Assembly: GCF_026262505.1 (NCBI RefSeq)
Contig: NC_067205.1
Span: forward strand, 10,540,001-10,604,000
Direction of reading: 5' to 3'
Length of the DNA: 64,000 nucleotides
From: Trichomonas vaginalis G3
Taxonomy: Eukaryota; Parabasalia; Trichomonadida; Trichomonadidae
Shown piece after piece: positions 11,601-23,600 of the stretch. Numbering within the stretch: the first letter of the stretch is position 1; every line of letters starts with the position of its first letter. A program made the position numbers and the translations under genes. The notes under the pieces were generated by a model that saw nothing but the letters and a program-made list of their open reading frames with translations, searched no databases and was not told the DNA's origin.

Positions 11601-14600
11601 TCGTTTGTATCTGATTTAGACAATGATCTGGATCTTGCAGGATTTAGTTTGATTTCAATTGGAGTGTATTTTCTTCCAATAATTGAAATGTCATCTTCTT
11701 CATTAAAGATGTTGTTTTCTGCAGCTTCCCATGAATCATATCTTTCTATCTTGTAATCTTTTCGCTCTGGAATTTCGACGCTCATGATTTCATCAAGTTC
11801 TTCAGGTGAAATATCTGGCATTTCTCGAATTGATGATTTCTTTTGTTTGATTTCTTTCTTGTCTTCGTTTGGTGGAACATATTCTGGTGGCTGGTATGTT
11901 GTTGTCTTCTTTGGTGTGAATCCAAGAGATGTTGGTGCGGCTGATCGAGATCTTTGTTTCTGACGATTAATTTTCACTTTTTCTTCTTTAGTTTTTTCTT
12001 CTTCGTCAATTATGTCGAATGTTGTCTTTGTTTGTGGTTGAACTCTGATTGGTCCCCAGAAACCATTGATGACATCGACGGAATCATCGAATACTTCAAC
12101 AGCTCCGTGCTTGTTCTTGTCAGCAATTTCATCTTTCTTTGTCAAGAAAATGTCAGGAATTTCTACTGAAGACTTTGTTGGTTTCTTTGCAGTTAATTGG
12201 TCAACTTCATCGAAAATGTCTCTGATTCTTGTTGCTTCTTCCTTGTCTTTTCTTGACTTTTCTAAGTATGCTTCGTCATCATAGAGTGTATCGAATGATG
12301 ACTTGGATTTGGCATAAGCAGATTTCTTGTTTGTTTTGGCTTTGTTTTCTTGTTTGTTTGAGTTTGGATTTGGTTTGTAAACTAATCCTGTTCCAAAGAA
12401 TATATCATCTTCAGCAAATTCAGCAGCTCCCCAATCATCAGAGTCCATATTCCATGCACTCTCACTCTGCTTTGGTTTTTCTTCAACTTTTTCTTCAACC
12501 TTTTCTGTCACTTTTTCAATTGGTTTCTCTGTCACTTTTTGAGGTTTTTCTTCATTCTTAGTTTGTTTTTCTGGAACTTTTTCGACTGGTTTTTCTGGTT
12601 TTTCGATTGGTTTAATTTGCTCTTCTTGGACTTCTGGTTCTTCCATCTTCTTCGTTTGTGATTTAGGTTTGAAGGAAGGCTGAGATGTCTTTGATGGTTT
12701 GGTTTGTTTCTTTGATGGTTTTTCTGTCAATTTCTTCATGCTTTGTTTGATTTCCTCCAAAGGAGTTTTAACAATTTCTTCTTCTACTTGCTTTGGAGGT
12801 TCAGAGACTTGAGATTCATCTGTCATGAACTGAGAAGGTTCAATTGGTTTAATCTCTGTCTTTGGCTGTTCTTCAAATGTAATTTGTTCTTCAACAGGAA
12901 TATTTTGTTGTTTCTTTGTTTGTTGTAATGGAACAACAATTTCTTTAGATTCAAGGAACTTCTTTGTCTTTTGGAATGATACTGGTTGTGGTGATGAAGA
13001 TCTCTTCTTATTGGCTGATTTCTTAACTCTTTCTATTACATTATTTGCCAATAATTTCGATTCTTCAACAATTTCAACTTCTTCTTGAACTAAAACAGGA
13101 ACTTTCTTTGTTTCAACAACTTCGATTTCTTCTTCTTCCATAGAATTAGAACTTTCTTTTTCTTTCTGTTCAGGAGAAGATTTCTTTTCGAATTCAAATG
13201 GACTCATATCATCATCATTTTCTAAAGTCCAATCTTCATTATCAGCATCATCTTTTTCTTCTTCCTCTTGTTCTTTGATGTTGTCTTTTGATTCGTGTTT
13301 CTTTATTTGTTGGACATTATCTAATAATGTCATTGGTAATTCATCAGATGATTCAAACATTGGTCCATCAGAGAACTTGTCGTCACTTCCTGATGATTCT
13401 TTGAAGAGTTGTGAATCATTACCAAACAAATTGTCTGGTAACTCTAAATCAGAATCAGAAATCAACATATTTGATGATTGATCGGATGATATCAAGAGAT
13501 CGAAATCATCTGGAAGAGATTTAAGTGGCAAAGGAACTTTGGCATGAACATCTTCTTCTGGAACTTTTTCTGGTAATTTAGGTTCTTCTTTCTTCTTTTC
13601 TGGTTTAGTTTGTTTCTTCTTTGTGATTGTTTGAAGTTCTTGGAGAATTTCTTTAGTCTTGATGACTTTCTTCTTTGTTGGTTTGGCTCTAACTGCAAAT
13701 GGTGGTGGAGAAACTGATCTCTTCTTCTTTTCTTTTGATTCATTATCAATGATCTTTTCATTCTTAATAATGAACTTTTGTAATTTGGACAAATCAGAAG
13801 AAATTGGTTTCTCTTCCTTCTTTGGTTGTTCTTTTATGACTTTCTCTTGTTTAACTTCTTCTTTAGCTTTCTTAATTGGTTGTTCTTTAGGTTTAACTTC
13901 TTCTTTGACTGGCTTTGGAGAAACTTTTTCTGTTTTAACTGGTTTGATTTCTTCTTTCTTTGTTGGTTGTTCTTTAACAACTTTCTCAACTGGTTTTTGA
14001 GGAACTTTTTCGGCTTTCTTTGGTTGAACTTCTTCCTTCTTTGTTGGTTGTTCTTTTTCTTTCTTTTCTGTAGCAACAATTTGTTCTGGCTGTAATGGTT
14101 TAACTTTTTCTTCTTTCTTTGGCTGTTCCTTGTTGATGATTTGTTCTGGTTGGATTGGTTTAGTTTGTTCTTCGTAACCTGGAGGAAGTTCTTGTTCGAA
14201 TGATCCTGGTTCGAATCCTGGAGGGAAGAGGTCCTTAATGATTGTCTTCTTTTGGGATAAATATGTTGGAGACTTAACAATCTTTGAGATATCAATAGGA
14301 ATCTTTGCACGAGATGACTCTTCTTCTTCAGGGAATTCATCGAAATCTTCTGTAAATCTTGGATGAATTTCTGCTTTTTGTTTCATTTCCTTTTGCTTCT
14401 TCTGTTTTTCTTCCAATTCTTTCTCGTGTAATTTCTTTTCTTCGTCAAGTAACTCTTCGAACAATTTCTTTCCTTGTCTTGCAGAAGGAGAAGTAGATCT
14501 GATTTGTTTTGGTTTGATGTCAATTGGTTTGACAACGTAATTACTTTCTTTCTTCTCTTCTTCATCACCTGCAAATTCTCCAGCAGCAGCATTCCATGCA

Positions 14601-17600
14601 TTGAACTCTTTCTTTTGTTCTTTTTGTTGCTGCTTTGGTTTTTCTGTGAATTTGACTTCTGTTTTCTGTTTCGATGGTTTTTCAACAGAATGTTGTTGTT
14701 TAGGAATATATTTCAATCCATCATAATCCATTCCTTCATCAAATGTTGTTTCATTCCATTCGTCAACTTGTTTTTCTTCAACAACTTCGATTTCTTCTTT
14801 TTGAACTGGTTTTCCTTTTTCTTCAACTTTGATTTGTTCATCAGTTACTTCAGGAGCTTCGTAATTTGATTTCTTTGTTGTTGATGGTTTAAATGAAGGA
14901 AGATCTATTGTTACTTTAGTTTGTTGCTGTTTCTTCTTTTGGAATGAAACGGGCTGTGGTGATGATGATCTCTTCTTTTCTTCCTGCATCATGATCCTGT
15001 CGAAATCAGAAATTTTTGGTTCGTCGGAAGGAACAATGTTTTCTGGAGAAATTTTAGTTGTCTTAGGAACATATTTAAGTCCATCAATTGGATAATTTTC
15101 TTCTTGGAATTCTTCATGAATATCTTCCCATTCATCTTTAACTTTTTCTTCCTTGATTTCTTTTTGATCTTCTTGTTTTTGTTCTTCATCAGAAACGAAA
15201 TCTTTGTAAACAGGTTTCTTTGATTCTTTCTGATCATTTACGATTTCAGGAGCGTCGTATTTATGTTGTTTAGATTTAGGAGTGAAAGCAGGCTTTAACT
15301 GTTGTTCCTTGAGTTTCTCAGCTTTGTTTTCTTCTTCAATTAATTTGTTGAATTCATCGGAATGTTTCATTTCAACTTTCTTTGATTTTTGTTTTGGTTC
15401 ATACTTCAATCCATCGATTTCCATTTCTTCTGTAAATGTTTCATTGTTATTCCATTCATCAACAACTTCTTCTTTAACTGTTTGTTCAACTTTTTCTTCT
15501 TCTTCTGGTTGTATTTCATTGAAATCTTTGATTTGTGGAGATTTCTTTTCTTTCTTGACTTGATCAATTGAAGGAGCTTCTGATTTAGATTTCTTTTCCT
15601 TTGGTTTAAATGTTGTGTTCTCTAAAACAGCTTCTGTTTGACCGGAATGTGCCTTTTCTTCTTCAATTAACTTGTTGAATTCTTGTTTCTTTTGTTCTTT
15701 CTTCTTTGGCTGGTATTTAAGTCCTTCAATTTCGATGTCGTCTTCAATGAAATTGTCCAAATTATCCCAGTCATCGTTGGAAACAACTTGGTTCTGTAAT
15801 TCAAGAACGTCATTGAGATCAATTTCTTCTTCCTCTTCTTCTTCAGGAGCTTTAGTGCGAATTTGTTCTTCTGTTGCTTCAGGAGCTTCGATTTTAGATT
15901 CTTTTTCTTTTGGTTTGAATTCTGGTTTTTCAACCATTTTTGCAGGAGATCTTCCTCTTTTAACTTTCTTTGGTGATTCCTCTTCTTTTTGTTTCTCTTC
16001 TTCAATCAATTTGTTGAATTCTGCCTTGTCTTTCTTTGGTTTCTGTTTATGTTCATACTTCAATCCATAAATATCAATGTCTTCATCGAAGTTGTCGCCT
16101 GCAGCAGCTTCCCATTCATCCTTTGGTTTCTCTTCTTCTGTTGAAACTGGAGTTGTTCCTTCTTTATCTTTTTCTGTTTCTTTTTCACTGTCTAAAACAT
16201 TGTTCACCCATTTCTCAACATCAACTTCATCTTCTGATTTTTGTTTCTCTTGATCGGAAACAACTTCTGGAGCATCATATTTAGTTGATGTTTCCTTTGG
16301 TTTGAATGATGGTAATTCTGTTGCTTTGGCAGGAGATCTAGCTCTTCTAGCTTTCTTTGGTGATTCTTCTTTGACAATTTCTTGTGAAACTGGTTTTTGT
16401 TCTACAACTTTGACTTCTTTCTTTTGTTTCTCTTCTTCAAGAAGTTTCTCGAAATTAGCCTTTTCTTTCTTTGGCTTTGGCTTTGGTTCGTATTTCAATC
16501 CATAAATATCAATATCTTCATCGAAATTGTCTTCTGCAGCAGCTTCCCATTCATCCTTTGGCTTTTCTTCTTCAGCAACAACTGGAATTGGTTCTTCTTC
16601 TTTAATTTCTTCTTTAATTTCTTCATTTGGAATTTGTTCAGGTTTTTCTTGGTCAGAAACAATTTCTGGAGCACCAAATTTAGCTGAAGTTTCCTTTGGT
16701 TTGAAAGTTGGAAGTTCTGTAGCTTTAGCAGGAGATCTGGCTCTTTTAGCTTTCTTTGGTGATTCTTCTGTTTCTGGTTTTTGTTCTTCAACTTTGACTT
16801 CTTTCTTTTGCTTTTCTTCTTCAATCAATTTGTTGAATTCTGTTCCTTGTTTCTTTTGTTTTGGTTCATACTTCAATCCATAAATATCAATGTCTTCATC
16901 AAAGTTGTCACCTGCAGCAGCTTCCCATTCATCCTTTGGTTTCTCTTCTTCTGTTGAAACTGGAGTTGTTCCTTCTTTATCTTTTTCTGTTTCTTTTTCA
17001 CTGCCTAAAACATTGTTGACCCATTTCTCAACATCAACTTCATTTTCTGATTTTTGTTTCTCTTGGTCGGAAACAACTTCTGGAGCATCATATTTAGTTG
17101 ATGTTTCCTTTGGTTTGAATGATGGTAATTCTGTTGCTTTGGCAGGAGATCTAGCTCTTCTAGCTTTCTTTGGTGATTCTTCTTTGACAATTTCTTGTGA
17201 AACTGGTTTTTGTTCTACAACTTTGACTTCTTTCTTTTGTTTCTCTTCTTCAAGAAGTTTCTCGAAATTAGCCTTTTCTTTCTTTGGCTTTGGCTTTGGT
17301 TCGTATTTCAATCCATAGATATCAATGTCTTCATCGAAATTGTCTTCTGCAGCAGCTTCCCATTCATCCTTTGGCTTTTCTTCCTCTGTCGCAACTGGAG
17401 TTGGTTCTTCTTCTTTGGTTTCTTCTTTAAATTCTGGTTTAACTTCTTGTTCTTCTGGTTTTTCTTGATCAGAAGCAATTTCTGGAGCATCGAATTTGGA
17501 ATCTATTTCCTTTGGTTTGAATGATGGTAATTCAGTGGCTTTAACAGGAGATCTAGCTCTTCTAGCTTTCTTTGGTGATTCTTCTTTGGCAATTTCTTGT

Positions 17601-20600
17601 GAAATTGGTTTTTGTTTTTCTTCTTTGATTTCTTTCTTTTGTTTTTCTTCTTCAATCAATTTGTTGAATTCTGTTCCTTGTTTCTTTTGTTGAACTTTCT
17701 TTGGCCTTGGTTCATACTTCAATCCATAAATATCAATATCTTCATCGAAATTGTCTTCTGCAGCAGCTTCCCATTCATCCTTTGGCTTTTCTTCTTCAGC
17801 AACAACTGGAATTGGTTCTTCTTCTTTAATTTCTTCTTTAATTTCTTCATTTGGAATTTGTTCAGGTTTTTCTTGGTCAGAAACAATTTCTGAAGCACCA
17901 AATTTAGCTGAAGTTTCCTTTGGTTTGAAAGTTGGAAGTTCTGTAGCTTTAGCAGGAGATCTGGCTCTTTTAGCTTTCTTTGGTGATTCTTCTGTTTCTG
18001 GTTTTTGTTCTTCAACTTTGACTTCTTTCTTTTGCTTTTCTTCTTCAATCAATTTGTTGAATTCTGTTCCTTGTTTCTTTTGTTTTGGTTCATACTTCAA
18101 TCCATAAATATCAATGTCTTCATCAAAGTTGTCACCTGCAGCAGCTTCCCATTCATCCTTTGGTTTCTCTTCTTCTGTTGAAACTGGAGTTGTTCCTTCT
18201 TTATCTTTTTCTGTTTCTTTTTCACTGCCTAAAACATTGTTCACCCATTTCTCAACATCAACTTCATCTTCTGATTTTTGTTTCTCTTGATCGGAAACAA
18301 CTTCTGGAGCATCATATTTAGTTGATGTTTCCTTTGGTTTGAATGATGGTAATTCAACAGCTGCTTTGGTAGGAGATCTTGATCTCTTTGATTTCTTTGG
18401 TTGTTCTTCTTGAACAAATTCTTCTGAAACAGATTCGAATCTCTTTTGTTTCTCTTCTTCAAGAAGTTTTTCGAATTCCTCTGGTTTCTTTTCTTCTTCT
18501 TTCTTCTTTGGTTCATATTTCATTCCAGAAAATTCAAGTTCTTCACCGAATTCATCATTAACATGATTCCATTCATCAGTTTCTGTTGTCTTATGATCAG
18601 ATACGATGCTTCCTTTAGAAGACTGGATTTTTTCTTGATCAGAAACAATTTCAGGAGCTTCATATTTAGAAGCTGTTTCCTTTGGTTTAAATGATGGTAA
18701 TTCAGCTGTTTTTGCCGGAGATCTTGATCTCTTTACTCTGATTTGATCATCTTTCTTTGTTTGTTCGTCAAGAAGAATTAACTCGAATTCACTTGGTTTC
18801 TTTTCTTTCTTCTTTGGTTCATATTTAAGTCCGTCGACTTCTAAATCTTCTCCAAATTCATTATCAACATTGTCCCATTCATCTTTTTCTTTCTCTTCTT
18901 TGATTTCTTGTTGTTTTTGCTCTTCTTCTTCGTCTTCATCAGAGAATTTACGATAAATAGGAGTTGATTTCTTCTTTGGTCCGAATTTTCTTTCAGGAAC
19001 AACTTCGGGAGCTTCGTATTTAGATGATTTCTCCTTTGGTTTGAAAGATACATTTGTTGCTTCTTCATGTTTGGCCTTTTCTTCTTTCATGATTTTATCG
19101 AATTCTGATTCTTTCTTTTCTTGTTTCTTTGGTTCATATTTCAATCCATCAACTTCTAAATCTTCTGTGAATCCATCATTTGCTGCTTCCCATTCACTTT
19201 TCTCTGGTTGTGGCTTCTCTTCTTCTTTTTCTTCTTCGCTTTCATCATCAGAGAATTTTCTAAATTCTGGCTTGCGTCTTGGAAGAATTTCTTTTTCTTC
19301 ATCAGAAATAACTTCAGGAGCTTCGTATTTAGAAGCTTTTTCTTTCGGCTTGAAAGACAAGTTTGTTGCTTCTTCATGTTTAGTTTTCTCTTCTTGAAGA
19401 AGTTTATCGAATTCAGATTCTTTCTTTTCTTGTTTCTTTGGTTCGTATTTCAATCCATCAATCTCTAATTCTTCTGTGAATCCATCTTTGGCATTGTCCC
19501 ATTCATTGACTTCTTCTTTCTTTTGTTCTTTATTGTCTTCTTCACTTTCATCATCAGAGAATTTTCTAAATTCTGGTTTTCTCTTTGGAAGAATTTCTTT
19601 TTCTTCATCTGAAATAACCTCAGGAGCTTCGTATTTAGAAGCCTTTTCTTTCGGCTTAAATGATAAATTCGTTGCTTCTTCATGTTTCGTTTTTTCTTCC
19701 TTTAAGATCTTATCGAATTCTGATTCTTTCTTTTCTTGTTTCTTTGGTTCGTATTTAAGTCCATCAACTTCTAAATCTTCACCAAATTCATTATCAACAT
19801 TATCCCATTCATCTTTTTCTTTCTCTTCTTGTTTTTGTTCTTTATCTTCGTCTTCGTCTGAGAATTTACGATAAACAGGAGTGGATTTCTTCTTTGGTTT
19901 GATTTCTTCATCAGAAACAACATCAGGAGCTTCGTATTTAGATTTAGTTTCTTTTGGTTTGAAAGATAAATTCGTTGCTTCTTCTTTCTTTGTCTTTTCT
20001 TCCTTTAATATCTGATCAAATTGTTGTTCTTTCTTTTCCTGTTGTTTATTCCTTGGTCCAGAGAAAGGAACATGATGTGGATCATTAATTTCATACCAAC
20101 TATCATCGAATTCTTCTTGTTTTGGTTCTTCTTCAGCCAAAATTGAAGGAGCTTCGTATTTGGATTTGGTTTGTTTTGGTTGGAATTCTGGTTGATTCTG
20201 ATTTGCCTTTAATGCAGCAATTCTTTGTTTCGTTGATACAGGTTGTACTGATTGACTTCTCTTCTTTTCATCAGGTTCAGCTAACAAAGAATCGAAATCA
20301 AATGACATCCATTTACTTGGTGTTGGAAGATCTACTTTCTTCTTCTTCTTTTCAACTGGTTTCGGTTTGTAGTTTAATGCTGCTTTAATCAATTGTTCTT
20401 CATCGGATAAATCAATTTCATCTAAATCAATTGATTCTTCTTTCTGAAGTGGATATGGATTTTCAATTGGTTTCTCGATTTTTTCTGGGACTTTTTCGGT
20501 TTGTTTTTGAGGACGTTTTTCAATTGGTTTCTCAAATTTTTCAACTGGTTTCTCAAATTTTTCAATTGGCTTTTCAATTTCTTCTGGGAAAGCTTGAATT

Positions 20601-23600
20601 CTTTCTGGAGCTTTTTCTACATAAGGTTCTGGTTCATCGAAATCGCTGTCAACTGTCGGAGCTTCGTATTGAGATCTATTTTTAGTAGAAGGAGAGAAAT
20701 CGAGTGCTGAAGTATCGACTGCTTGTTTGTTCTTTGATCTTTTGATTTTATGATACATTTGTTTCTTCTTTTCTTCTTCTTGTTTTTGGATTTCTCTGAT
20801 ATCATAGAATTTCTTAGGTTTGTATGTTAAACCAACGAAGACCATTTCATCTTCATTTCCTGCTGCTCCCCAATTGCTTGGATCATCAAATGCTGATGAA
20901 GGAGCTGCAGAAGCTGATCTCTTTTGTTTGGAAAATTCTTCAATTGGATACTTCTTTTTATCTTCTTCTTTTTCTTTAGTTTTATCTTCACCTAAAACTC
21001 CATTAACCCATTTCTCAACATTAACTTCTTCTTCTTCGAGTTTTGGTAACTCTGTTGCAATCTCATCGATTGTTGGTGCAACAAATTTCGGCTTCTTCTT
21101 TTCTGGTTCAAATGTCACTTCACCTACAAAAGTGACATGATTTGAAGATCTTGCTCTTCTCTTTGCAGAAGATTGATCGATTTCTGTTTTCTCGATGAGA
21201 TTGAAATCGATTGGATTGTGTTTTCTCTTTGTTCCCCATTCAGTTACATCGTCATCATCGATTTTGACGACTTTCATTAATCTGTTCTTTTCTTTCATTG
21301 CTTTGATTCTTTCTTCTTCAGGGATATCAATTTCTAATGTTCCCCATGTTTGATTTGATGGCTCGTAAAGAACTGGCATTTCTTTACCATCAGGAAGATA
21401 ATCAGGAGCTCTGTAAGAAGATCTTGCTGCAAGAGATTTCGATCTGAAAGCAACAGTTTTAAGAACAGATTCTGCATTTAATTTCGCTCTTTGTGCTTTA
21501 GTTAATCTTGTGTATTTCAAGTTTGTAACTCCTGCCATTGGATCTGATTCTTGGAAAGCAGATAAACTATCCCAACCTGATGAAGATTGTTGTTGTTGTT
21601 TAGGAGCAGGAATGTTTTGTGGTTCGTTTTTAGGGGATTCTTTTGATTTTCCTCTTCTCTTTCTTTCTCTTCTTGATGGTTTTTCTTCTTTTTCTGAAGC
21701 GATTTGTTTTGGTTCTTCAAAAACTTCAGAAACAGATTGTTTTTGATCAGAAAATTTTTGATCATTTTGTTGTTTAGCTTCTTCACCAATTAGATTTGTA
21801 TCATATTGTTCTTCAACACCCCAGAACATTTCATCATTTTCGATTAGTTTTGGAGCATTGTTCATTGGATTTGGAGGAATATGTTCTGTTTCATTTAGAT
21901 CAACAATTGTTTCTTCTTCAGGTTCATTAGCTTTTCTTTCTTCTTCTTGGAGAAGTGAATTAAAATCATTTCTTCCCATTAAAACACCTTTAGTTTGCTG
22001 TGTTCTTGATTTTCTTGCTGCTTTTTCTGCATCAGCTTTTGCTTTTTCTTCTTCCATAAGGGATTCAAAGAATGATTTTCTTGTTTGACCATAATAATCA
22101 TCACCATCATCTCTTAATGAAGGTCTTAGTGGAGCTTTTTGTTTTTCGGCTGGTTTCGGTTTGAATGTTAATCCCCATGTTTTTCCTCCTGGAACTTCTT
22201 CTTCAGTTTTTTCAACAGGATCTGCTTGAACAGTTACTGAATCCCAGATTGTTTTCTGTTTAGGTCTGAGTGTTGAAACTTTTGATTGTGTCTTATTTGC
22301 TTCATCTTGCATCAAAAGATCAAATTCAGATGGTCTTGTTTTTTCTGGAGAATACCTGATTTTACTTTGTTTCTTTTTGGCATTTTCTGCTTCTTCTGCC
22401 ATCAAATTATTGAACATTGTTGTATCAGGTTTGTTCCTTTCAGCTTCTTCCATTCTTTGCTTGTATTCAGCACGTTTTGGAACAATCTTGAATTCTTTCC
22501 TTCTTTCTTGTATCTTCTGTTCTTCTGGGTCAACAGCAGGACCAAGGATTTTAATGGCAACTTTTCTTTCTACATGAGGTTTTGGTCCGAAATCAAGTTC
22601 ATCGAGAATAGAAGTATCAGTTTGCTGAACAACTTTGATCTTGTCAGTTGGATTAAGACGTTCGTTTTCCATGATTTTGTCGAAACTTCCGAAGTTACCT
22701 TGAACTTTTGTTCCCCAACCAAAATCATAATCTTCCCAAGATTCAGTTTGGTTTTCTCCAGCATTATTTTGTTTTTCTTGTGGAGGTGTATAACCAAAAC
22801 CTTGTGGATAAGCAGTATATTTAAGATTATTGATTTGTTTGTGATCAACTTCTTTTGATCTACCCATTTCTCTTACGAAATCAGCATTGATGTCCCAAGC
22901 AGATTTATAAGTTCTTTGTTCTAAAGCTGCTTCTCTTAATTTCTTTCTGATTTCGCGTTTGAGACTTGCTATTTCTGGTGTATCTGTTCTATCCTTTAAA
23001 TATTCTTTTGGAATCATAATTGAAGCAAGTTTTTCTTTCCTTGATTCGAGAATATGTTCGATATCAGGTCCATGTAATTTCAATGGTTTAGTAATTTTGA
23101 TGTTTGATGGAGTGAAATCTGGTCCAAGATTTCTGATGTCAACACCATAATAAACGGAATGATCTGCTTTTCGAGGAGCAAATGTCAAATGCATTCCTGC
23201 TATATCAACTTCATCAAATCTTTCAACACCTTTTGCTGCCATTTCTGCTTTCTTTTTCTCAGTTTTTGCTTTGTTTTGTTGATGATTTTGAAGAGCTGCC
23301 ATCATTGGTAAATCGAGATTATCAAGATCTAAATCATCTTCTTCATTTTCTTCATCATTTTCATCGTTTTGATCATAAGTAAAATCATTCCAAACATACT
23401 GTTGTTGTTGTTGTTTTGGTTGTTGTTGACGTGGTGGACTTGGTTTACTTCTTTTTGATTTACGATCAGTTAAAAGTTGGTTTATATCTTCTTGTTTTTT
23501 AGGAATTTCTTCTGTTTCATTTGTTGTTATTACTGGTGCAACAGTTGTTGTTTGGTCATAGAGTTTCTTTAATTCTTGTAATTGTTCTTGTCTGCGTTTT

